A stretch of 7,061 nt of DNA from Bacteroidales bacterium (lineage in GTDB: Bacteria > Bacteroidota > Bacteroidia > Bacteroidales > Muribaculaceae). The translations under genes and the position numbers were made by a program. The stretch's first letter is position 1. Every line of letters starts with the position of its first letter. Shown piece after piece: positions 1 to 5,851 of the stretch. The DNA lies in assembly GCA_014800445.1 (NCBI GenBank), contig JAAVGC010000082.1, forward strand, positions 1-7,061. The letters are read 5' to 3'. A model generated the notes under the pieces. That model did not search any database. It was given only the letters and a program-made list of their open reading frames with translations, and had not been told where the DNA came from.

Positions 1-390
1 ACTGTCAGGAGTTTCCGAAAGCCAGAAATCACCATGGTCAAGCACATCAAATTTATCTGTATTATAGAAGATAGCGGCATGTTCGCCCTCATCAGATCCG
101 TTGTCACGACCTACACCGATGTACTCGAAACCGGGAAGCTGTTCCTGAAGATCATCAAGCATGAATTTGAAGCCCTCCTGGGTGCCGAAAATATCGAAGC
201 CATGAAACTTGATCAGGTCCGCGATATAAGGAACGCGCTGCCCCCATCCATTACCCGCTACCGAGTCACTGTGATTGGCCTGACGGATGTTGTAGGTTGC
301 CACCACCATTGTGTCAGGTTTCTCCTCTTTCTGCTGTGCGCATGAGGCAATCAGCATCACGGGAGCAATTATATAAAGTATCTTTTTCAT
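1..390 (-). CDS. Endonuclease/exonuclease/phosphatase-fold lipoprotein, N-terminal part (gene continues beyond the left edge)
   Basis: The frame read leftwards from the ATG at 390-388 stays open to base 1, giving 130 residues. Residues 1-17 form a lipoprotein signal: a KK n-region, a hydrophobic core and the lipobox IASC, with Cys17 as the lipidated residue. The tail after it reads AQQKEEK, resembling the K-(D/E)2 surface-export signal of Bacteroidetes lipoproteins. The EEP (DNase I-like) fold is shown by TYNIR at 32-36 and GTQE at 69-72, where Glu72 is the expected metal ligand, and by GEHAAIFY at 102-109. The WLSETPDS segment at 123-130 is typical of Bacteroidetes EEP proteins. The catalytic His/Asp C-terminal half lies outside the window. 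Family members cleave phosphodiesters or phosphomonoesters of nucleic acids, inositol phosphates or sphingolipids; the substrate here is unknown. It lies 71 bases downstream of the cysteine peptidase gene in the same direction, with no clear promoter of its own. Confidence 0.88.
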   Translation of the reverse strand, partial: MKKILYIIAPVMLIASCAQQKEEKPDTMVVATYNIRQANHSDSVAGNGWGQRVPYIADLIKFHGFDIFGTQEGFKFMLDDLQEQLPGFEYIGVGRDNGSDEGEHAAIFYNTDKFDVLDHGDFWLSETPDS

Positions 391-404
391 TGCATTTCAA
401 ATGA

Positions 405-441
405 TGCGGGTGTGCCCTGATTTAACTGAGACACACCCGCA
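405..441 (-). terminator. Intercistronic hairpin, possible terminator or attenuator
   Basis: A perfect 10-bp inverted repeat, TGCGGGTGTG at 405-414 and CACACCCGCA at 432-441, encloses a 17-base loop. On the minus strand it follows the cysteine peptidase stop codon (464-462) by 20 bases and ends 14 bases before the lipoprotein ATG. The sequence after the stem on the minus strand (TCATTTGAAATGC) is only moderately T-rich. It could be a weak intrinsic terminator, a partial attenuator or an mRNA-stabilising stem. The structure is certain on paper; its role is inferred. Confidence 0.6.
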
Positions 442-461
442 CATAATTTCTGTAAAAACGA

Positions 462-1673
462 TTATTTCAGACCCGACTTCTTGGCGATGTCAGCGGGAAC
501 ACCGTTCTTGTTGACGCCGATCGAGAGAGTCTTGGCAAGGAAGTAAGGAACCGACACGTAGAAATAGCCGTCGTAGATGTGGCCGTCGGTACCCCATGAG
601 TTTTTAACCTTGTAGTAGGGATTGCCCTTCTGATCCACAGCGGTACCCACGATAACCATACCGTGGTCATCGGTGGTCTCCATGCGGTCAAACATTGTCT
701 GACGCATATCCTGAGTAACGTCGATCTCTTTTACCGGACCGTTGAAGTTGTAGCGGTCACGTGCACGTTCTGCGGGAGTGAGAGCCACCCAGCGAGAGAG
801 CTCGGTGCCTTCGAGAGTAGCTTCATCCTTCTCAGCAGGAATCACTGCAAGACCGTTACGCCACTTGAAGCCCGGCTCAGAAACGTCGGCAGCCCACTCT
901 ATGGTGTAGCCCTTGTTGATTGCGTTGTCAACGATAGCCTTAAGCTCCTCCATAGGCACATTGTAGTAGTCTTCCCACATCCAGTTGTCGGCAACCTCAA
1001 TGGGGAACTTTGTGTAGAAAGGATGATGGGTGAACGATGTGAAAGGCACGATCTCCGTAGCATCGATACCGAGGCTCTCGGCATAGGTCTTCGGAGTATA
1101 GGTTTTGCCATCAACAACAAAAGTCTCAGGTACTTTACCGAGATATGCGTCGAGAATACCCTCGAGACCCTGCTTCCAGGCGGTCGAGAGGCGGCGGTTG
1201 GGGCGACCCTTCACTGCGTTCAAATAAGCCTTCATCACAGCTTCGAGTTCACCATGCATGTGTGAGTCCTCACCGTATGCAAGTCCGGGATAAGCCGATT
1301 CGGGAATTGCACCGTATGTCACAAACACGTAGGGAACGTCGGTGATTGCACCACCCTGGCTGAAATTGCCGGTGCCACCGAGACGGATGTAACGGTCTGC
1401 TTTGTCCTCATAGACTTTACGCACTGTGAACATCTCTGAGAGGTCAACAGATGGGCCACCCTTGTGGAGGATTTCGTCCTCAAGCTGCGATGTTCCGGAG
1501 AAGCACCAGCATGTTCCGCTGGAAGCCTGATTTTTAACCGAGTTGGTAGGATTAATCTTGACATCGGTAAACTTGAAGCCAAGAGAGTCCTGCTTGGCGG
1601 CAGGAGCGGTTTGAGCGGTCATCGACACAGCAACTGCTGCGCATGCCACCATGGATAAAACGCGATTGGTCAT
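462..1673 (-). CDS. Exported C1B-family cysteine peptidase (bleomycin hydrolase/aminopeptidase C type)
   Basis: This 403-residue protein is a papain-fold thiol peptidase of family C1B, whose members are mostly aminopeptidases that trim residues from peptide N-termini. The oxyanion Gln49 precedes SSGTCWCFSG (51-60), which carries the catalytic Cys55. The second half of the site is DDHGMVIVG, with His337, and KVKNSWG, with Asn358. The spacing, with about 280 residues between Cys and His, is longer than in papain and fits the bleomycin hydrolase group, although the protein is somewhat shorter than the usual 440-480 residues. Residues 1-20 form a signal peptide (hydrophobic 5-18, likely cleavage after Ala20), so it should be periplasmic or secreted, unlike cytosolic PepC. 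The chain ends in Lys403; some relatives self-trim their C-terminal arm, but this cannot be judged here. The ATG at 1673 places the signal peptide correctly. It is divergent from the M3 peptidase gene and upstream of the EEP lipoprotein gene. Confidence 0.93.
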   Translation of the reverse strand: MTNRVLSMVACAAVAVSMTAQTAPAAKQDSLGFKFTDVKINPTNSVKNQASSGTCWCFSGTSQLEDEILHKGGPSVDLSEMFTVRKVYEDKADRYIRLGGTGNFSQGGAITDVPYVFVTYGAIPESAYPGLAYGEDSHMHGELEAVMKAYLNAVKGRPNRRLSTAWKQGLEGILDAYLGKVPETFVVDGKTYTPKTYAESLGIDATEIVPFTSFTHHPFYTKFPIEVADNWMWEDYYNVPMEELKAIVDNAINKGYTIEWAADVSEPGFKWRNGLAVIPAEKDEATLEGTELSRWVALTPAERARDRYNFNGPVKEIDVTQDMRQTMFDRMETTDDHGMVIVGTAVDQKGNPYYKVKNSWGTDGHIYDGYFYVSVPYFLAKTLSIGVNKNGVPADIAKKSGLK

Positions 1674-1697
1674 GTGTTATGAAATATTAATGATATG

Positions 1698-1705
1698 CAA
1701 ATATA
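1698..1705 (-). promoter_or_regulatory. Candidate -7 promoter box for the cysteine peptidase gene
   Basis: On the minus strand these bases read TATATTTG, a full match to the Bacteroidetes -7 consensus TAnnTTTG. The box lies 24 bases before the peptidase ATG, so the leader would be short. No good TTTG -33 box is visible at the expected 19-21 base spacing, where the sequence is GTGTG-like, so the assignment rests on the -7 box and its position. Confidence 0.4.
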
Positions 1706-1737
1706 AATAATATTCTTCTTTACACACTCTTTTTCTA

Positions 1738-1745
1738 TATTTTTG
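1738..1745 (+). promoter_or_regulatory. Candidate -7 promoter box for the M3 peptidase gene
   Basis: TATTTTTG fits the Bacteroidetes -7 consensus TAnnTTTG and lies 50 bases before the ATG at 1796, predicting a leader of roughly 40-45 bases. The -33 position (about 1714-1717) has only a T-rich stretch, not TTTG. The region is A/T-rich, so a chance match is possible. Confidence 0.4.
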
Positions 1746-1795
1746 TCCAATGTTAAACTAAAATATTCACGTTTCCATCTTACAATTTCACTTTT

Positions 1796-3844
1796 ATGCA
1801 ATCCGATATGGCATCAAACGTGTTTTTTCATAACTTCGATACATTTCTCAATACTCCCCCATTCTCCATTATAACTCCGGCTACAATCCGGGAAGCCATA
1901 GATCCAGCCATAGCTGAAGCGATCGATGAGATCGAGACTATCGCACACAACCAGGAGCCACCCACGATGGAGAACACAATTATTGCTCTTGAAAAAAGCG
2001 GAGCAGCACTTGAACGTGTTCTCGGAGTGGCATATCCCCTTATGGATGCCGACGGAAATGACGAACTTGATGCCATAGCGATGGAAACTGCACCTAAACT
2101 TTCCGATTATTCCACACGCATCACTCTTAACGAGGAGTTATGGAAACGTGTAAAAGCAGTTTACGATAGTCGTGACACCCTCGCTCTTGATGCTCACGAC
2201 GCTATGCTCTTGCAGAAAACCTATGATTCCTTCGCACTTTCCGGAGCCGAGCTTAAAGGCGAGGAGCGCGAACGTCTCAAAAAGTTGAAGGCCGAGTTGT
2301 CCGAACTTACCACAAAATTCGGACAAAACGTTACCAACGAACTCAAGACCTATCGCATAAAGCTGAAACGTAGCGACATGGAGGGCGTGACACCGCATAT
2401 CATCGAAGAAGCCGCCCAGCTTGCCCGCGAAGAGGGAGGGACCGACGACGATTGCACCCTCACGCTGGCACAACCCACCTACTTCGCTTTCATGAAAAGC
2501 GCCTCACGTCGTGATCTGCGCGAGAAAATGTGGAAATTATATTCTGGACGTAACACTTCCGGCGAATTCAGTAACATTGAGATCATTAAGCGCATAACTG
2601 CTCTTAGGCTTGAAATCGCCCGTCTGCTTGGAGCCGCCACTTTCGCAGAACACAAACTCCGACGCACTATGGCAGGAACCCCTGCGGCAGTCTATGATCT
2701 GCTTGACCGGCTGAAAAATGCCTACCGCGAGCCGCAGCAGAAAGAAATGGAACGCCTCACGGAGTTCGCCACCGCCTACGAGGGACATCCCGTCGACATA
2801 ATGCCGTGGGACTACAGTTACTACAGCAACAAGCTCCGCGAAAAGGAATACTCCTACGACGAGGAGGAACTACGCCCTTATTTTGAGCTTGACAAAGTCA
2901 TAGATGGTGTATGGCGACTTGCCAACCGACTTTACGGTATTACACTGACAGAGAACAAGAATATAGAAGTTTACCATCCCGATGTCAAAGCATGGGAGGT
3001 AACCGATGCCGACGGAAGCTATCTCGGCGTGCTTTACACTGATTTCTTTCCGCGCCCCAACAAACGTCCGGGAGCATGGATGACCAACTTCAAGGAACAG
3101 TGGACCGAACCCGACGGTACCGACTCCCGGCCGCATGTATCTATTGTCATGAACTTCACCAAGCCCGTAGCCGGCAAACCATCGCTACTCACCCCAGGTG
3201 AAGTGAGCACTTTTCTGCATGAATTCGGCCACGCGCTCCACGGCCTACTCACCCGCGGACGTTACGCTTCCCTCTCTGGCACAAATGTCTATCGGGATTT
3301 TGTTGAACTCCCCTCTCAGTTCAACGAGAATTTCCTGCGCAATCGTGAGTTCCTTAACAGCTTTGCACGCCACTACATGACAGGGGAAACATTGCCTGAC
3401 CATCTGATCGACAAAATGATTGCCGCATCACAATTTGGTGCGGCTTATGCCTGCATGCGTCAGTTGCTGTTCGGATATCTCGACATGGCATGGCACACCG
3501 TGACTCACCCTGTCACTGATGCCGAGATATTTGAACGCGAGGCTGTGAAAGAGGTGACAATGTTTGCCAACGTCGACGGAGCTATGGTATCACCTCAGTT
3601 CAACCACATCTTTGCAGGTGGTTATGCCGCCGGCTACTACAGCTACAAATGGGCGGAAGTGCTTGATGCCGATGCCTTCTCGGTCTTTGAAAACAATGGC
3701 ATCTTCGATCCCGCCACAGCTTCCCGCTTCCGCAAGACGATACTTGAACAGGGCGGCTCGGTAAATCCCGCCATACTTTACCGTGAGTTCCGCGGACAGG
3801 ATGCTGATGTAGAGGCGCTTCTACACCGCGACGGAATCAAATGA
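1796..3844 (+). CDS. dcp: M3-family zinc metallopeptidase, peptidyl-dipeptidase Dcp/oligopeptidase A type
   Basis: At 682 residues the protein has the usual length of bacterial Dcp and oligopeptidase A (about 680). The zinc site is HEFGH at 475-479 with the third ligand Glu504 in the segment RDFVELPSQFNENF, exactly 25 residues after the second His as in thimet oligopeptidase relatives. Upstream are PTMENTIIALEKSG (55-68), a family N-terminal motif, and TDFFPRPNKRPGAWM. Downstream, HIFAGGYAAGYYSYKWAE (from His604) supplies the Tyr610/Tyr617 pair equivalent to the substrate-binding tyrosines of the family. Members degrade short peptides, and Dcp releases C-terminal dipeptides. No signal peptide or membrane segment is seen, so it is probably cytoplasmic. 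ATG 1796 and the in-frame ATG 1808 are both plausible starts; neither has a Shine-Dalgarno sequence. Choosing Dcp over oligopeptidase A is tentative. It appears monocistronic, with a terminator directly after the stop. Confidence 0.95.
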   Translation: MQSDMASNVFFHNFDTFLNTPPFSIITPATIREAIDPAIAEAIDEIETIAHNQEPPTMENTIIALEKSGAALERVLGVAYPLMDADGNDELDAIAMETAPKLSDYSTRITLNEELWKRVKAVYDSRDTLALDAHDAMLLQKTYDSFALSGAELKGEERERLKKLKAELSELTTKFGQNVTNELKTYRIKLKRSDMEGVTPHIIEEAAQLAREEGGTDDDCTLTLAQPTYFAFMKSASRRDLREKMWKLYSGRNTSGEFSNIEIIKRITALRLEIARLLGAATFAEHKLRRTMAGTPAAVYDLLDRLKNAYREPQQKEMERLTEFATAYEGHPVDIMPWDYSYYSNKLREKEYSYDEEELRPYFELDKVIDGVWRLANRLYGITLTENKNIEVYHPDVKAWEVTDADGSYLGVLYTDFFPRPNKRPGAWMTNFKEQWTEPDGTDSRPHVSIVMNFTKPVAGKPSLLTPGEVSTFLHEFGHALHGLLTRGRYASLSGTNVYRDFVELPSQFNENFLRNREFLNSFARHYMTGETLPDHLIDKMIAASQFGAAYACMRQLLFGYLDMAWHTVTHPVTDAEIFEREAVKEVTMFANVDGAMVSPQFNHIFAGGYAAGYYSYKWAEVLDADAFSVFENNGIFDPATASRFRKTILEQGGSVNPAILYREFRGQDADVEALLHRDGIK

Positions 3845-3851
3845 AAAAAAA

Positions 3852-3875
3852 GTTACGTCCGACGTAACCTTTTTT
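3852..3875 (+). terminator. Rho-independent terminator of the M3 peptidase gene
   Basis: GTTACGT (3852-3858) and ACGTAAC (3862-3868) form a perfect 7-bp stem around a CCG loop. A run of eight A (3844-3851) precedes it, and C plus six T (3870-3875) follows. The A and T runs can extend the stem. The stop codon TGA is at 3842-3844, so the stem begins only 7 bases after it. The structure is a textbook intrinsic terminator and separates this gene from the ABC transporter operon. Confidence 0.9.
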
Positions 3876-3902
3876 GAAAAAACTGCGTCTAAGTTATAAA
3901 AC
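3873..3902 (+). promoter_or_regulatory. Weak promoter candidate for the ABC transporter operon
   Basis: The end of the terminator T-run plus the next base gives TTTG (3873-3876), matching the Bacteroidetes -33 box. Eighteen bases later comes TATAAAAC (3895-3902), which has the TA of the -7 box but not its TTTG half. Only 82 bases separate the two genes, and a strong terminator stands at the left, so an operon promoter should lie close by. This exact placement is weak. Confidence 0.22.
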
Positions 3903-3926
3903 CACTTGAAACAGCTGATCCATTCA

Positions 3927-4616
3927 ATGTCGTCAAACGCAATCATAACGCTCACCGATGTAAACAAGACCTATCCCGGAATTGTGCCGCTCCATGTGCT
4001 CAAAGGGATTAATCTTGAAATCAACCGCGGCGAACTCGTGTCGATTATGGGAGCTTCCGGCTCAGGCAAATCCACGCTCCTCAACATCCTCGGCATCCTC
4101 GATAATTACGATACCGGCGAGTACATCCTCAATGGCACACTCATTAAAAACCTGAGCGAGAACCGTGCCGCTGAGTTGCGCAACCGTCTTATCGGCTTCG
4201 TTTTCCAGTCATTCAACCTCATCACCTACAAAAATGCGGTTGAAAACGTCGCCTTGCCGCTCTTCTATCAGGGAGTATCACGCAAGAAACGCAACATGCT
4301 GGCAATGGAACAGCTTGAACGCATGGGACTTGCCGACCGTGCTCACCATCTCCCCGGCGAGCTTTCAGGTGGTCAGAAACAGCGCGTGGCAATCGCACGC
4401 TCACTCATCACAAAGCCTTCTATCATCCTCGCCGACGAGCCCACCGGCGCGCTCGACAGCCAGACATCCAAAGAGGTCATGCAGGTTTTCCGTGATCTGA
4501 ATTCCGATGCCGGCATGACTATCATCATCGTAACCCACGACCCGGGAGTAGGAGCTAAAACCAACCGTGTGATACGCATCTCCGACGGTCTGATAATGCC
4601 CGACGAAAATGTTTGA
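3927..4616 (+). CDS. ABC transporter ATP-binding protein, MacB/LolD type
   Basis: This is the nucleotide-binding subunit that powers the permeases encoded directly downstream. Counting from the ATG at 3927 (229 residues), it shows Walker A GASGSGKST (42-50), the Q-loop FVFQSFNL with Gln94, the signature LSGGQKQR (146-153), Walker B IILADEPTGALD (166-177, catalytic Glu171) and the switch His204 in VTHD. The size and the ADEPTGALDS segment are typical of the MacB/LolD/FtsE group, which acts on lipoproteins, antibiotics, peptides or cell-wall processes rather than on nutrient import. An in-frame TTG at 3906 would add seven residues (MKQLIHS); the ATG was preferred because family homology begins shortly after it. 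Its stop codon overlaps the next start by 8 bases (4609-4616), which suggests translational coupling. The substrate cannot be deduced. Confidence 0.94.
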   Translation: MSSNAIITLTDVNKTYPGIVPLHVLKGINLEINRGELVSIMGASGSGKSTLLNILGILDNYDTGEYILNGTLIKNLSENRAAELRNRLIGFVFQSFNLITYKNAVENVALPLFYQGVSRKKRNMLAMEQLERMGLADRAHHLPGELSGGQKQRVAIARSLITKPSIILADEPTGALDSQTSKEVMQVFRDLNSDAGMTIIIVTHDPGVGAKTNRVIRISDGLIMPDENV

Positions 4617-5829
4617 TCTGGCAAGAGAAATAGGACAGTCGCTGAGCAACAACAAGCTCCGCACCACCCTAACAGGCCTCTCTGTTGCATGGGGCATCTT
4701 CATGCTCATCATACTCCTGAGCATGTCAAACGGTGTCACCAATTCCTTCAAACAGCATGTCATGGCCCAGGGATCAAATTACATAAATATTTTCCCGGGT
4801 AATACGTCAAAAGCATATAAGGGTTTGAAAGAGGGACGCTATATTGACCTTCAGGATGGAGATATAGCCACCGTAGAGAGTCAGAACGGAAATTTCACCA
4901 AACAGGCATCTTCCACCATGCGTGGATCGGCTGTCACTATATCCTCATCCAAAGATTACATTTCTACAGGATATGAAGGAGTGTACCCCGATGAACTCAC
5001 CAAACGCGGTATTCCGCTGACCCACGGACGTTTTATCAATCAGCTCGACCTTGATCAGAAGCGCAAGGTAGTCGTTCTCACCGAGCAGAACGCGTCAATC
5101 CTTTTCGGCTCACCCGAGGAAGCAATTGGAAAAAACGTAACGCTGAAAGATCTGTCATTTGTCGTGATAGGAGTCATAAACCCACGTTTCGGACAGGAGA
5201 CCTACATCCCCTTCACCACTGCCAAGGCGCTCAACGGCAATGATCCTTCGATCAATGTGCTTGCCGTGGAGCTGAAGAATGTAAAAACCGAAGAAGATGG
5301 TACTCAGGCCGAGAATGAGATTAAGGGTACTCTCTCACGCATCCACAACTTTGCTCCTGACGACGATGGTGCCGTGTGGATATGGAATAGGTTTAAACAG
5401 CAGTTGCAGATGAGCATGGGCATGAACATCCTTGAGTATGCCGTTTGGATCATAGGACTGTTCACCATGCTGTCAGGTATCATCGGAGTGAGCAACATCA
5501 TGTTTGTCTCTGTCAAGGAGCGCACCCACGAGATAGGTATTCGCCGTGCCATCGGAGCGAAACCACGTAGTATTCTCGTTCAGATTATCACCGAGAGCGT
5601 GGCGATAACAGGAATATTCGGCTACATCGGTGTCTTTCTGGGAGTTATTATCATGGAGGCGATCAACTCCCTCATGGGTGAAACAGAATTTCTGACAGAT
5701 GCACGTGTCGACATCTCAATTGCCATTAAAGTTACCATAGTCCTGATTATAGCCGGATGCCTTGCTGGACTTTTCCCCGCACTTAAGGCACTTAAAGTGA
5801 AACCGGTCGAGGCATTGCGCGACGAGTAA
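4609..5829 (+). CDS. FtsX/MacB-family ABC transporter permease (first of two)
   Basis: This 406-residue membrane protein has the four-helix MacB/LolC layout. TM1 is at about 21-40, a large extracytoplasmic domain of about 230 residues (45-270) follows, then TM2 (277-300), TM3 (322-349) and TM4 (371-393). The FtsX-domain core GIIGVSNIMF (290-299) and the cytoplasmic segment VKERTHEIGIRRAIGAKP (302-319) contact the ATPase in characterised relatives. The C-terminus KVKPVEALRDE is the usual family ending. It lacks a fused ATPase domain, so it depends on the separate subunit upstream, whose gene it overlaps by 8 bases. Such proteins usually drive export or mechanotransmission across the envelope. 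The start is fixed by the overlap and by the amphipathic N-terminus MFDLAREIGQSLSNNKLRT, typical of the family. Confidence 0.93.
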   Translation: MFDLAREIGQSLSNNKLRTTLTGLSVAWGIFMLIILLSMSNGVTNSFKQHVMAQGSNYINIFPGNTSKAYKGLKEGRYIDLQDGDIATVESQNGNFTKQASSTMRGSAVTISSSKDYISTGYEGVYPDELTKRGIPLTHGRFINQLDLDQKRKVVVLTEQNASILFGSPEEAIGKNVTLKDLSFVVIGVINPRFGQETYIPFTTAKALNGNDPSINVLAVELKNVKTEEDGTQAENEIKGTLSRIHNFAPDDDGAVWIWNRFKQQLQMSMGMNILEYAVWIIGLFTMLSGIIGVSNIMFVSVKERTHEIGIRRAIGAKPRSILVQIITESVAITGIFGYIGVFLGVIIMEAINSLMGETEFLTDARVDISIAIKVTIVLIIAGCLAGLFPALKALKVKPVEALRDE

Positions 5830-5851
5830 TTAGCTAACTACACTGAGAAAG

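Noticed and set aside
34..345. A 103-codon plus-strand frame at the left edge
   Set aside because: It is antisense to the EEP lipoprotein, whose lipobox and TYNIR/GTQE motifs are clear on the minus strand.
405..441. The inverted repeat as an operator or as a terminator on the plus strand
   Set aside because: No plus-strand gene runs into it, and the 17-base loop with perfect arms fits an RNA hairpin of the minus-strand transcript better than a compact operator.
663..1265. A 200-codon open frame on the plus strand inside the cysteine peptidase gene
   Set aside because: It lies antisense to a gene with intact catalytic motifs and encodes no recognisable motif or signal.
4401..4763. Minus-strand frames across the ATPase-permease junction
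   Set aside because: They oppose the Walker B and H-loop region and the start of the first permease; no domain is visible in them.
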